A stretch of 64,000 nucleotides of DNA from Nostoc sp. PCC 7524 (lineage in GTDB: Bacteria; Cyanobacteriota; Cyanobacteriia; Cyanobacteriales; Nostocaceae): NCBI RefSeq assembly GCF_000316645.1, contig NC_019684.1:4183501-4247500 (forward strand), written 5' to 3'. A model generated the notes under the pieces. The model did not search any database, was not told the DNA's origin, and saw only the letters and a list, made by a program, of their open reading frames with translations. Position numbers and translations under genes: made by a program. This document shows, one piece after another, positions 38,749-48,456 of the stretch; position 1 is the first letter of the stretch, and the number at the start of each line of letters is the position of its first letter.

Positions 38749-40110
38749 TTAAACACGAGTTGCTCGGTTGGCACTACCAATTTCCATATCCCGAACTTTT
38801 TTGCTGCGCCACAACAGACGAATAGGAGTCCCTTTAAAACCTAGCTGTTGGCGGAATTGTCTTTCAATGTAACGGCGATAGTTGTCGTTAAAGCGTTTAG
38901 CTTCGTTGACAAATAGGGCAATGGTTGGCGGTTGGGTGGTGACTTGTGTACCGTAATAAATTCTGCCTTGTTTGCCACCCCGTGAAGTTGGGGGAGAATG
39001 CCATTTCACCGCATCTTCTAAGACTTCGTTAATTACTGATGTACTGACACGGCGTTTGTGTTCCACCGCCGCTTGATTGACTAACTCTAAAATCTTTTCT
39101 ACCCGTTGTCCCGTTAAGGCGCTGACAAAGATGGTATCTGCCCATTCCGTAAAATGTAGTCTGGCTTCCAGATTTTTTTCGTAATCGTAGATAGTATAGG
39201 AGTCTTTTTCGACTGCATCCCACTTATTGACGACGATAATACAAGCTCGTCCTTCTTCAATAATTCGTCCTGCTAATTTTTGATCTTGCTCGGTGACACC
39301 ATCCAAAGCATCTAAAACTAGTAAAACCACATCGGCGCGCCGAATTGCTTTGAAAGCTCGATTAATGCTAAAGAATTCGGGGCCATATTCCACATTTTTC
39401 TTTTTGCGAATGCCGGCGGTGTCAATGAGGCGGTAAGCTTGCCCATCCCGTTCCAGAAAAGTATCAATTGCATCGCGGGTTGTGCCAGAAATTGGGCTGA
39501 CAATTACTCTTTCTTCACCCACAAAGGCATTCAATAGGCTGGATTTACCAACATTTGGCCGTCCGACGATCGCAATTTTGATTTCATTGCTTTCTGGTAC
39601 TTCCGTGACGGCTGGGATATGTGTAATGAGTTCGTCTAATAACTCCCCTGTACCGTTGCCATGAATCGCAGATATAGGGTATGGTTCTCCTAACCCTAGT
39701 TCCCAAAATTCGGCAGCTTGAATTAGTCCCTGTTCTGGGGATTCACATTTATTCACTGCCAGTAACACGGGAACTGGTTGTTGGCGTAACCATTCGGCTA
39801 TTTCTTCATCTGCCGAGTTAGGGCCAGTTTGACCATTAACAACGAAGATAGCGGCACTAGCTTCTGTCAGGGCTGCTAGAGCCTGTTGACGAATCAGGGG
39901 CAGAAATTCCGTGTCATCGTTAAATACTAAACCACCTGTGTCTACCACTAAAAACTCGCGATCGCCCCAGTAGGCAGGCATATAAGTGCGATCGCGCGTT
40001 ACACCCGGTTCATCGTGGACAATCGCCGTTTGTTCCCCGGCGAGTCGATTAACCAGGGTGGATTTGCCCACATTGGGGCGACCGATAATTGCAACAATTG
40101 GCAGTCCCAT
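38749..40110 (-). CDS. der: ribosome biogenesis GTPase Der
   Basis: A double-GTPase factor for 50S assembly. Two G domains are seen, each opening with GRPNVGKS (near residues 9 and 183), with DTGG and DTAG motifs, NKCE and NKWD, then a KH-like C-terminal domain ([16 protein letters not shown]). The length of 453 is normal. Confidence 0.97.
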   Translation of the reverse strand: MGLPIVAIIGRPNVGKSTLVNRLAGEQTAIVHDEPGVTRDRTYMPAYWGDREFLVVDTGGLVFNDDTEFLPLIRQQALAALTEASAAIFVVNGQTGPNSADEEIAEWLRQQPVPVLLAVNKCESPEQGLIQAAEFWELGLGEPYPISAIHGNGTGELLDELITHIPAVTEVPESNEIKIAIVGRPNVGKSSLLNAFVGEERVIVSPISGTTRDAIDTFLERDGQAYRLIDTAGIRKKKNVEYGPEFFSINRAFKAIRRADVVLLVLDALDGVTEQDQKLAGRIIEEGRACIIVVNKWDAVEKDSYTIYDYEKNLEARLHFTEWADTIFVSALTGQRVEKILELVNQAAVEHKRRVSTSVINEVLEDAVKWHSPPTSRGGKQGRIYYGTQVTTQPPTIALFVNEAKRFNDNYRRYIERQFRQQLGFKGTPIRLLWRSKKVRDMEIGSANRATRV

Positions 40111-40324
40111 AAACCAAGGGTAATTGAGAGAGAAAGGATACTATATCACATCTCTCATTATAGGTGACAGGGATAGGGGACAGGGGACAGGTGACAGGTA
40201 ACAGGGGAAGAAAAATCTGAGAACCAATGCTCAATAAATCTTCTCTCTCCCAGATGATTTACCGTCCAACTTTAAAAAATAGCATAGCAACAGAACTGGC
40301 AGTTACCTCACAGGAGATTACAGC

Positions 40325-41200
40325 TTGAAAAATCGTAAGTGGCTGCTTGAGTCCAGTGAATTAGTTCTGCAATACTTTCGCTGGTTATGTTTATTAATAT
40401 TCTGTATCCTAATATACGCCAAGTTCATTGAACCAAATTGGATTGAGATCAATTCTTTACAACTGACTCTACCCCATCTGGCATCAGAATTTAATGGCTA
40501 TCGGATTGTCCAAATCAGCGATATTCATCGAGATGAATGGATGACTACGCGGCGGTTGCAGCATATTGTTCGCTTAGTCAACGAACAAAAACCGGACTTA
40601 GTAGCGATTACCGGGGACTTGGTAACTCGGAACTCACCCCAACTTATCCCTTCACTCAAGCTAGCTTTGGAACAGCTGACACCGCGCGATCGCACTGTTG
40701 CTATATTGGGTAATCATGACCACGAAAATGATACCCAAGCCATTATCAAAATACTCAAACAAAGCGGCGTATTTGACCTGAATAATACTGTATACACACT
40801 ACAACGGGACAATGCCATTTTAACTATCGCTGGTGTTGATGATGTGGGTATGGGTAAAGCCCGCTTAGATTTAGTGTTGCAGCAGTTACCCCAACAGGGA
40901 GCAGCCATTTTACTAGCCCATGAACCAGACTTTGCCAATATCAGCGCCGCGACACAAAGATTTGATCTGCAACTGTCTGGACATTCCCACGGCGGACAAG
41001 TCCGACTACCGATTTTGAAACCTTTAGTTTTACCACCTTGGGGTGAAAAGTATTATTCAGGAGAGTATCTGATAGAGAAAATGCTGTTGTACACCAACCG
41101 AGGTTTAGGAATGACGGGCTTACATCTGCGTTTATTTTCACGTCCTGAAATTACCGTCTTGAACTTAGTTACCTCAAACCCTAACCTTCAGACACGGTAA
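40325..41200 (+). CDS. metallophosphoesterase, membrane-anchored
   Basis: An N-terminal membrane helix (WLCLLIFCILIYAKFI) is followed by a calcineurin-like fold: QISDIHRDEW, ITGDLVTR, ILGNHDHEND, LLAHEPDF and LSGHSHGGQ provide the two-metal ligands. It resembles the YaeI/UDP-diacylglucosamine hydrolase-like branch; the substrate is unknown. It starts with TTG 40325 behind CAGGAGATTA. Confidence 0.88.
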   Translation: MKNRKWLLESSELVLQYFRWLCLLIFCILIYAKFIEPNWIEINSLQLTLPHLASEFNGYRIVQISDIHRDEWMTTRRLQHIVRLVNEQKPDLVAITGDLVTRNSPQLIPSLKLALEQLTPRDRTVAILGNHDHENDTQAIIKILKQSGVFDLNNTVYTLQRDNAILTIAGVDDVGMGKARLDLVLQQLPQQGAAILLAHEPDFANISAATQRFDLQLSGHSHGGQVRLPILKPLVLPPWGEKYYSGEYLIEKMLLYTNRGLGMTGLHLRLFSRPEITVLNLVTSNPNLQTR

Positions 41201-41396
41201 ATCAAGCCTCTATATGAGGCTACTGTGTTTTAACATCTAACTAACCGCTTACTTACCCTGCGGTTTCACGGGCGGGATGCGTTTACCTTGATGTCTCTTT
41301 GCATTTAAACATTCTCTCAATAAATTGGTGTCAATTTATACGATTTTAATTCTCTCTAGTCGTTATACTCATTTCTAGGTTCTACCTGGGAAATGT

Positions 41397-41420
41397 GAAG
41401 TGGCTTTGCCACTTCTTTTT
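41397..41420 (+). terminator. intrinsic terminator
   Basis: GAAGTGG-CTTTG-CCACTTC hairpin followed by TTTTT. It lies 200 bases after the phosphoesterase stop; an earlier end is possible. Confidence 0.75.
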
Positions 41421-41489
41421 ATGGGTGCAATTGGTTGCTCACAAAAAGTAAAAAGTCATGCTGTTTAACTTTTTACTTTTCACCTTTAT

Positions 41490-42575
41490 TTAGTCATTAG
41501 TCATAGAATCGCGCCATTTTTCCTGATTTTCTTTCATCTCTGCTTCCGGCGATCGCGCTAATAACCAATTCTTCCAACGTAAAGGTTTTTGCTTTTCTAC
41601 ATGATTGATTAACTGCATAATCGATACATCTGCTTTGATTGGAGTCTTTAAATCAAAATTAATCGTCTGTAAAATTTTTATATCATCCTTGATAAAATGC
41701 TGAATAAAAACATTAGTCAGCCACAGCACTAAGCGATTTAATAACCAACCGTTCAATCCTTTACGTTTCTTAGTTAAGAAAATAGTTTGAATTTCCGAGT
41801 TTCCAGCATCAATCATCCGCAATGTCAGCATGATATGTAGATGTAATAAATCTGGACCCACGCTTACGGTAAAGGTACTACCATACCAATAAGAAATACT
41901 GTAAAAATTATTTTTATATAAAGGACGCAGCAATTTAAATAACCAAGCATCTTTATGGTTACGTCTCTGCTTAGTAAAAATAATTGCATTTTGATTGATT
42001 TCCTGTTTTTCAAAAAGAATATCTAATGGCAGCTTATGAACAGCATAAAAGTGTTGAATGTCAATAGCATTGATCATGATTACATGAGGGTGACACTTCA
42101 TCACAAACCTTGAGCCAAGGACACTTTCACACTCATGAAACTCTAATTCTGGTACAAAGGGTATGGGTTGTCTGGGACTTTCACCAGTCCAAACCCAAAT
42201 TATGCCGTATTTTTCGGCTGTAGGCCAGGTTTTTAATTTTAAGGGTAGGGGTTCTTCTAAACAGGGAATTTCTACACATATTCCCTGATCGTTAAACTTC
42301 CAGTGATGAAAACCACAACGCAGTTCATTACCTTCTACTATGCCTTCTGATAGATCCGCACCCATATGTGGACAGTAAGCATCTACAATCACCGGTTGTC
42401 TATCTTCACTACGGTAAATTACTAATTTCCTACCCAAAATTGTTAGAGATTTTACTTCACCTATAAGTAAATTATGAGCAGGCATTACCCAATACCATCC
42501 TTCAATAAACCGCTCTGGATTATTGAAGTTTTTAGGTTTACGATTTGATTTGACAGGTTGAAAATTGGCATCCAT
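41490..42575 (-). CDS. Rieske non-heme iron oxygenase
   Basis: A 361-residue Rieske-type oxygenase alpha subunit. The 2Fe-2S site is CPH...CGFHH (about residues 68-92) and the mononuclear iron site lies in NAIDIQHFYAVHKLP with D, H and H in the expected spacing. Such enzymes hydroxylate or desaturate aromatic, terpenoid or sterol-like substrates with electrons from a reductase; the substrate is unknown. It is not close to chlorophyll genes. Confidence 0.85.
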   Translation of the reverse strand: MDANFQPVKSNRKPKNFNNPERFIEGWYWVMPAHNLLIGEVKSLTILGRKLVIYRSEDRQPVIVDAYCPHMGADLSEGIVEGNELRCGFHHWKFNDQGICVEIPCLEEPLPLKLKTWPTAEKYGIIWVWTGESPRQPIPFVPELEFHECESVLGSRFVMKCHPHVIMINAIDIQHFYAVHKLPLDILFEKQEINQNAIIFTKQRRNHKDAWLFKLLRPLYKNNFYSISYWYGSTFTVSVGPDLLHLHIMLTLRMIDAGNSEIQTIFLTKKRKGLNGWLLNRLVLWLTNVFIQHFIKDDIKILQTINFDLKTPIKADVSIMQLINHVEKQKPLRWKNWLLARSPEAEMKENQEKWRDSMTND

Positions 42576-42893
42576 TTTTAAGGTTTCACTGATAAGTGAA
42601 GCGGTTGCCCTACAAATAACATGAAGATATTTACAAAACAGTGATTTTGAGTACCATCAGCCAATATTTCAAGCCTGAATAATGATGTTATGTATAGATT
42701 ACTTATTCTTTTAACAAAGGATGTGCTGCTAAGTTTAATTAAAAATATTATGTGATTTTACTGATTCAATTAATATTGAATAATCACTTCATTTCCAAAT
42801 TTAAGTAAAATGCAACTCTTTCTATTTAAAACAACCCCGATTGATGGAAGACATCGGGGTTATGGAAGATGGAATAATTTTCTGTAGAGAAAA
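42576..42893. other. intergenic region between the HMA and Rieske genes
   Basis: 318 bases without a gene. It holds a hairpin terminator at its right end (separate entry) and AT-rich DNA that should carry the Rieske gene promoter. Confidence 0.6.
42833..42861 (-). terminator. intrinsic terminator of the HMA gene
   Basis: AACCCCGAT/ATCGGGGTT arms with an 11-base loop and GTTTTAAAT after it on the minus strand, 33 bases downstream of the HMA gene. Confidence 0.7.
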
Positions 42894-43088
42894 TTACGCG
42901 GCTGGATATCCAGCAGCAGCTAAAGCATCCTTAATAGTTGTTTCTGATGCTTGTGATTCCACAACGACTAGCTTAGTTTGAGGATCAGCCTGGATAATCG
43001 CCTCAGCATCAACTGTTTTTACTGCATTAGTAATCTTGCTGGCACAAACAGAACAAGCCATGTTGGGAACTGTAAGGTTGATTGTCAT
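42894..43088 (-). CDS. HMA-domain metallochaperone
   Basis: A 64-residue heavy-metal-associated domain of Atx1/CopZ type with the metal-binding NMACSVCASK near residue 12 and the ferredoxin-like beta-alpha-beta pattern ending ALAAAGYPAA. It is likely a copper (possibly other soft metal) chaperone delivering to P-type ATPases. The start is ATG 43088, since the six extra upstream codons lack support. It is divergent from the thioredoxin-like gene. Confidence 0.9.
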   Translation of the reverse strand: MTINLTVPNMACSVCASKITNAVKTVDAEAIIQADPQTKLVVVESQASETTIKDALAAAGYPAA

Positions 43089-43308
43089 AGATTTACGGAA
43101 ATTCAAGCAGTCTGCGCTTTCATCATAGCTAGGAAATAGTTCACACTAAAGCTCAAATGGCAACATAAACTGAATATTTGATGGAAAAACTAGAGTTACC
43201 GAGTACCAAAGCATTGGTTTTTCAAACAACCTCTTAGTCAGTGCTTCCTCCCTCCCCTCCTCAGTTACACTAAAAAAGAGATTACTTAATAACTTTTAAT
43301 AAAACGTT

Positions 43309-43887
43309 ATGACTACAAATTCACCTGTCAAGCCGGAAACTACTACTGGGACTAGATTGAGAAATTTTTTGATTGTTATAGTAGCGATCGCTCTCAGCGT
43401 TGCCTTATTCTTGGGATTGCGGACTGAGAAAACTTCTGTTTCTCTTGCGAGTTTAGATGAAGCATCTACACCCTTAGAAGTAGCTACTACCAACGGTAAA
43501 CCCTCTATAGTAGAGTTTTATGCTAATTGGTGTACTGTCTGTCAAAAAATGGCTCCAGATATTTCTAAATTAGAACAGCAGTATACTGACAAAGTGAATT
43601 TTGTCATGCTGAACGTAGATAATACCAAGTGGTTGCCAGAGATGCTGAAATACAGAGTAGATGGTATTCCCCACTTTGTATTTTTAAATAAAGAAGGAGA
43701 AAGTGTTGCTCAAACCATAGGTGATCAACCCTATACAGTTATGGCGAGTAATTTAGAGGCTTTAGTGAATGGTTCCGCTTTACCTTATGCCCAAGCTAGT
43801 GGTAAAGTTTCTCAATTTTCTACACCAGTAGCGCCTACCGCTAGCCAAGATGATCCGCGCAGTCACGGTAGTCAGGTAGTCAATTAA
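43309..43887 (+). CDS. txlA: HCF164/TxlA-like membrane-anchored thioredoxin
   Basis: A membrane anchor (NFLIVIVAIALSVALFLGL) and a thioredoxin domain with EFYANWCTVCQKMAPD; the WCTVC active site is near residues 74-78 and the cis-proline in GIPHFVFL. HCF164 passes reducing power across the thylakoid membrane for cytochrome b6f assembly. It is 192 residues and ends in a polar tail. It is divergent from a copper-type metallochaperone gene, with 220 bases between starts. Confidence 0.9.
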   Translation: MTTNSPVKPETTTGTRLRNFLIVIVAIALSVALFLGLRTEKTSVSLASLDEASTPLEVATTNGKPSIVEFYANWCTVCQKMAPDISKLEQQYTDKVNFVMLNVDNTKWLPEMLKYRVDGIPHFVFLNKEGESVAQTIGDQPYTVMASNLEALVNGSALPYAQASGKVSQFSTPVAPTASQDDPRSHGSQVVN

Positions 43888-44157
43888 GGGACTTCCAATT
43901 AACAATATTCTCGGAACCCCACCCCGCATTTGCTAACGCCAAATTTCCCCTCTCCGCTTGCAAATAAGTGATTAAGGGATGGGGTGAAATCTATGTGTAA
44001 CAAGCGTTTGATCTTAGGGAACACCAAAAAATAAATTATCCAGAATGGACAGTTTTTTAGAGTGCGTCAGTGTTATAAAACCTAACTACACCAAGAAATT
44101 ATTCATACTGACGCACCCTACATTTGGAATATTTTTTTCTCTGGAAGTCCCTTAATT
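43882..44157. repeat. 16-bp perfect inverted repeat enclosing a MITE-like element
   Basis: AATTAAGGGACTTCCA (43882-43897) and TGGAAGTCCCTTAATT (44142-44157) are exact inverted copies. The right arm is the GGGACTTCC end of the element 44020-44151. The left arm overlaps the txlA stop codon region. Confidence 0.7.
44020..44151. mobile_element. MITE-like element, copy 2
   Basis: AACACCAAAAAATAAATTAT at the left and AATATTTTTTTCTCTGGAAG at the right, with GAGTGCGTCAG and CTGACGCACCCTACATTTGG inside: the same element as 15471-15602 in inverted orientation. No coding capacity. Confidence 0.65.
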
Positions 44158-44197
44158 TCACATCAGTGGTGTGAGTTATTCCCCTTTTATATTGGAA

Positions 44198-44782
44198 TTA
44201 AATACTTTTACTCTGCTTCCTATTAGTAAAAAAGCTATTAAAACGCCGCCAGTTTGCCCGCACAACTTTCCACTGTTGTAGAGTATGCAATATGATGAAA
44301 GCTAAAAATATATACGCTATCCAAAAATGAATGCTTCTACCCAAATCTACTAAATTAGAGTTTTGTGGAAAAAAATCGGGTAACGTCAACCCAAACAAAC
44401 GAACGTTGTTACTTTTAAAAGAATTAGAAAAAAAGAACCCACTCACTGGAACTGCAAACATAAATAGATACAGCAAAGTATGCAGTACAAATTTACGCTG
44501 CCATTCAGGTGTGAACTTGGGCAAATTTTTAGTGTATTTTCGCCACCATACCTGCAACAAAACTAAAATACGCCAAGTCAGCAAAGCCACTACTAAAGCT
44601 CCCATTGACTTGTGGAAATCATACAATTCACTTCTGAAAGGAGTTCCACGGGATAGACGAGCCATACCTGAGCCAGTAGTAAACAAAACTAAGTAACAGG
44701 CGGCCATGATCCAGTGTATAGACATTAGTCGCTTAAAAGCTGAGTTAAGCCTACCTTTCCTAACTACTGGTGTTGCATTCAT
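44198..44782 (-). CDS. cytochrome b561-like membrane protein
   Basis: Four membrane helices with histidines placed as heme ligands: SIHWIMAACYLVLF, DFHKSMGALVVALLTWR, VLHTLLYLFMFAVPVSGF and SIHFWIAYIFLAFIILHTLQQW. At 194 residues it matches di-heme b-type cytochromes of the CybB/Cytochrome_B_N class, which move electrons to or from the quinone pool. Two small membrane-linked genes lie upstream on the same strand; they may form one unit. Confidence 0.85.
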   Translation of the reverse strand: MNATPVVRKGRLNSAFKRLMSIHWIMAACYLVLFTTGSGMARLSRGTPFRSELYDFHKSMGALVVALLTWRILVLLQVWWRKYTKNLPKFTPEWQRKFVLHTLLYLFMFAVPVSGFFFSNSFKSNNVRLFGLTLPDFFPQNSNLVDLGRSIHFWIAYIFLAFIILHTLQQWKVVRANWRRFNSFFTNRKQSKSI

Positions 44783-45006
44783 ATAAACACACCTTATTTA
44801 GCTATAGATTTGTATCTCAACTGCAAGATTTATAAACAGATATATATAAAAATTAAGAAATATTTATGACAGAGTTGTGACGTAGGCAATATTTTTCGGT
44901 TACTGTTTTGCAAGTGCTGTTAGGGGAGCGGGGCGTGAGCAGCGTGCTGAGTAGGGTGTAATGCTCTTAAAGTTCAGTATTGAAAAGTTCAGAGTAGCAG
45001 CAATAT

Positions 45007-45252
45007 CTAAGGTTGTATTTTCTCTTGTTGATCAGACTCTAAAACACCACTACGAATCATTAGTTGTGGCCAAATTAACAGAAAAAAAGCCATCCATACT
45101 AACACAGGCATAGAGATAATAACTGTTAGCCAAATAGTATGAAAGATTAACCAGCTACTACTAATTATAGTTATACCTGTAAGCAAAATTGACCAAGGTT
45201 GACACCACCAAGGCTTATATCTCCAAGGATTGAGAGGCTGTTGTTCAGACAT
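45007..45252 (-). CDS. hypothetical two-helix membrane protein
   Basis: An 81-residue protein with two membrane helices (ILLTGITIISSSWLIFHTIWL and VIISMPVLVWMAFFLLIW) and charged ends. I do not recognise the family. It lies between the 158-residue gene and the cytochrome b gene on the same strand (39 and 224 bases), so it may be a subunit or assembly factor of the cytochrome (inference). Confidence 0.6.
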   Translation of the reverse strand: MSEQQPLNPWRYKPWWCQPWSILLTGITIISSSWLIFHTIWLTVIISMPVLVWMAFFLLIWPQLMIRSGVLESDQQEKIQP

Positions 45253-45291
45253 TATTTTCTAATAAAATCAATCAAAATATAGTCAGGATTA

Positions 45292-45768
45292 TTAGCGTCT
45301 GCGCCTAATTTGCGCTCTCCATTCTTCCAATGAGACGTACTTGTTTTCTATAATATCTAAAGCCTCAATCATGCCATTAGAACTGAAGACACGAAACCAA
45401 TAAATTGTGTAATTGTAATTCCCTGGATCATCTTCAAAAACGCGCACTGTGTAGTAAGGTTGAGTGGGAGTAGGAACGCTATCTATGATGGCTGAAACTT
45501 GAATTTTTCCTTGAGATAGGCTTTCAATTTCTTTGGCTTTACGTTGTACTAGCGGTAGTCTCCAGACTAAGTTAAGTGCTGTTTTTTCATCAATTTCTTT
45601 GCTAGTCTGAGCAACATTGATAATTTTATGTGTTTCTAGTCCAGTTGATAGTTGAAGCACAGCTAGCTGCTTGTCGGCTTTGTTTCTAGTAATTTGAGCG
45701 ATCGCTAGATGTCCTGCTACTCCTATGAACAAAACAGTCATGAGAGGATACCAGATGATTCTTTTCAT
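45292..45768 (-). CDS. hypothetical exported or membrane-anchored protein
   Basis: A 158-residue protein: a single N-terminal hydrophobic segment (PLMTVLFIGVAGHLAIAQ) and then a soluble domain with TPTQPYYTVRVFEDDPGNY and FRVFSSNGMIEALD. I start at ATG 45768 with AAGGACA upstream; a longer frame to 45819 lacks support. I do not recognise the family. It heads the minus-strand group with a small membrane protein and a b-type cytochrome. Confidence 0.65.
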   Translation of the reverse strand: MKRIIWYPLMTVLFIGVAGHLAIAQITRNKADKQLAVLQLSTGLETHKIINVAQTSKEIDEKTALNLVWRLPLVQRKAKEIESLSQGKIQVSAIIDSVPTPTQPYYTVRVFEDDPGNYNYTIYWFRVFSSNGMIEALDIIENKYVSLEEWRAQIRRRR

Positions 45769-45819
45769 GTCGCTGTCCTTGAGGATTGTAGTTACACTTA
45801 CAGTCCGGTTTGAAGTCAC

Positions 45820-46509
45820 TAGAACATTTTACATTTATTTACAATTTAAGACAAAAGTAGATTAAAAGATAGCGATCGCATCAACGATGTCAGATATGAA
45901 GAGAGCCGTTAGTGGTAGTAGGATCTTGAGCAGCGTGCTGACTTGAAATACCCCACCCCAAGAGCCTTTGACAGTTTCAAGTTCCGAGTGGGAAATCTCA
46001 CTCATTACTTAGCATTCAGTGAAGCAATCTGATGTCAAGGTATTGTAGTAAAAATTAATACTAATTAAGTTATCATATATATAGTGATTAATGATGATAT
46101 CACCTAATTGTAACGGTTGATTTAGGAATACTTTATGTATAATTCATAGCGTTATACTAATGGCTAGTCAAAAATACGAGTAGCGAGATGAACCATATTC
46201 AACCAGATTATGACTAAGGCCACGGAGAGCCTATGCTTGTAGATATAGCAGTCCGCTTTGATTTCTGATAGCTTATGTGGCGTAAGCCATACTTATTTGC
46301 GTAATTAAGCTACAAAGTACAGATAAGAAGAGTATGAGGTGTACTCGATTTTTTCAAAAAAAAAGAGGAATCCTATATTCACAATAAAATTACTTGCCAG
46401 TCTAGTCTAGTCCAATTGAAAAATTAGCGATCAATTTACCTTCGCTGATTCATTAAAAACAATAACTTAGTCTGCCAGGCTTCAACTCATAACCAAAGGA
46501 GACGCATCT
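45820..46509. other. 690-base intergenic region
   Basis: No gene is seen. There are GAGCAGCGTGCTGA (45930-45943; also 44938-44951) and GTGGCGTAAGCCATAC (46275-46290) dispersed elements. An A-run and AT-rich DNA precede the peptidase gene. The divergent promoters of the two flanking genes must lie here. Confidence 0.6.
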
Positions 46510-47274
46510 ATGCCAGATTCTGCTGTGGAATTCTCTAACTTAGAAAAGTTTCAGTCTACTAATACTACCGTCAAACTCACTGAAGCTGATCCTGAAATTA
46601 TCAAAGAAATTCAAGCTTTACTCACGACCAAAGGCTTGTATAAAAGTAAAATTGATGGCATTCCAGGGGAGTTAACCCAAAAAGCATTTGCAGAATTCAA
46701 AGAAAATGTTTGGTTAGATTCTCCTGAATTGTTAGGGCCAACTACTGCGGCTGCTTTGTTAGAAATTGCAGAAAACCATCAAACTAATGAAGAACAAACT
46801 CAGCAATTAAAACCATTAGCTACATCAATCATAAATACTAAAACTGGACGTTCTTTGAGGTTAGTTACTGGAGAAACAGTTTACGAAAATGAACTAATAG
46901 TTGCAGGGATTCCTCTAACTTGGGGGGAAGTGACTAAAGGATGTGACCCAGAAAGAAATCCAGAGTCAAAAACAATTATTAACAACATTATCAAAGCAGC
47001 TAGAGGCTTTGGCAAAATTCGTGATAAATACGGCCTTCCCATTGCTATTAATTCTGCCTATCGTCCGCCATCTGTAAATCGGCGGATAGGAGGCGCACGT
47101 TATTCTCAGCATATAAACGGTCTAGCACTGGATATTGCTCCATCAGACGGCAACTTTGGCAAACTGTTACAAATTTGTCGCGCTTCTGATTGCACAGGAT
47201 TAGGTAGAGGAATGCACAGAGGTTTTATCCACTGTGATTGGCGGCCAGGTGGTCGGGTGGTATTTGACTATTGA
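46510..47274 (+). CDS. peptidoglycan-binding M15 family peptidase
   Basis: A 254-residue protein with an N-terminal peptidoglycan-binding domain (about residues 28-85: EIQALLTTKGLYKSKIDGIP and GPTTAAALLEI) and a C-terminal M15 domain (INSAYRPPSVNRRIGGARYSQH, LALDIAPSDG, FIHCDW) carrying the His/Asp/His zinc site of D-alanyl-D-alanine carboxypeptidases. No signal peptide is evident, which is odd for a wall enzyme. AAAGGAGACG is a strong ribosome site. Confidence 0.88.
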   Translation: MPDSAVEFSNLEKFQSTNTTVKLTEADPEIIKEIQALLTTKGLYKSKIDGIPGELTQKAFAEFKENVWLDSPELLGPTTAAALLEIAENHQTNEEQTQQLKPLATSIINTKTGRSLRLVTGETVYENELIVAGIPLTWGEVTKGCDPERNPESKTIINNIIKAARGFGKIRDKYGLPIAINSAYRPPSVNRRIGGARYSQHINGLALDIAPSDGNFGKLLQICRASDCTGLGRGMHRGFIHCDWRPGGRVVFDY

Positions 47275-47614
47275 CCCTCCGAATTTTAGATTTTAAATTT
47301 TGGATTTTGGATTGTCTTTGGTACAAGCCCCGTCCCACAGAATTTTGCATTTGAAATTTTGGATTTAATCTAAAATCGCAAATCCAAAATCTAAAATTGA
47401 TGAATCTCCAAGCTGCACCCCTTTATGGGTGCAGTCAATCTAAAATCTAAAATCTAAAATTGATTGACTATAAGTAGTGTCCGATAAATTAAATAATAGA
47501 CATCTTCCTGATTAAAGTTATGACATTTTTTGTACTCATAACTTCAATTTTTGAATCTAATTTCGATACAAAACTCCAATTTGATTTTTGTTGGCATAGC
47601 CTGCGCTAGTAACT
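47275..47614. repeat. intergenic region of AAATCTA/TTTTGGA repeats
   Basis: Heptamer-like AATCTAA and TTTTGGAT units in both orientations (about 47285-47462) enclose a hairpin CTGCACCC-CTTTAT-GGGTGCAG at 47413-47434. After that AT-rich DNA and a GGCATAGCCTGCGC element (47593-47606) reach the coaE stop. No gene is seen. Confidence 0.7.
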
Positions 47615-48205
47615 TCAGAAACCAGATCTGATTGCGACATCTATTTGTTTTAGTAGTGCTTCTAAGGTGCTGGAATTATCTAATACGATATCAGCGTGAG
47701 ACGCTTTTTCTGTGAGGGATAATTGACTATTGATGCGGGCTGCGGCTTGTTCTTTTGTGAGATGATTACGCTCGATTAATCTTTGCAATTGTTGTGACTC
47801 AGAACAAGTAACAACCCAAATTTCTGTGACTAAATTGGTCATCTGAGCTTCAAATAACAAAGGGATGACTAATACTATGGTTGGTGCAGAAGATTCTGCG
47901 ATTGCTTTGAGAAAGCGATCGCGCACATAGGGATGAATGATATTCTCTAACCAACGACGTTCTTCTAGATGCTCAAAGATAATGTTTCCTAGTTGTTGAC
48001 GGTTGAGGTTGCCATCAGCAAGTAATATTTGTTCACCATAACGGTGAGCGATCGCATCTAAAATCGGCGAACCTATAGATACTGCGTCTCTAGCATAAAT
48101 ATCTGCATCCAAAATCGGTAGATGATAAGCACTAGCTAAATAATTAGCTACAGTAGTTTTGCCTGTAGCAATTCCTCCAGTTAAGCCGATGATGCGTTTA
48201 GTCAT
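47615..48205 (-). CDS. coaE: dephospho-CoA kinase
   Basis: The last step of coenzyme A synthesis. P-loop GLTGGIATGKTTV, then DADIYARDAV, HPYVRDRF, VLVIPLLFEA and WVVTCSESQQLQRLIERN match the family; 196 residues is normal. No operon partner is evident. Confidence 0.96.
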   Translation of the reverse strand: MTKRIIGLTGGIATGKTTVANYLASAYHLPILDADIYARDAVSIGSPILDAIAHRYGEQILLADGNLNRQQLGNIIFEHLEERRWLENIIHPYVRDRFLKAIAESSAPTIVLVIPLLFEAQMTNLVTEIWVVTCSESQQLQRLIERNHLTKEQAAARINSQLSLTEKASHADIVLDNSSTLEALLKQIDVAIRSGF

Positions 48206-48456
48206 TAGTCATTCTTCCCTGTGCAGCTAGATAGGTACAGACACAATTTATTTTTGGCTATGACTGCAAATAAATTCTCACTAAATCAAAAAAATGTAAA
48301 GTTTCAGCAGTTAAATTACTGATACTCAGTTAAGTTTCCTCTAAAAAGGCTAAGTTTGTTTGCTAACTGGGTTTTCTCAGAATCAAATTCATACTCATGT
48401 TAGTCGTTGATACATTAAGTATCGCAAGTGTCGGTCATAGTGAGAGAAATAGTGGT

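Noticed and set aside
43309..43887. cytochrome c biogenesis CcdA partner beside the thioredoxin
   Set aside because: The neighbouring membrane proteins have b-type heme histidines or no CcdA cysteines.
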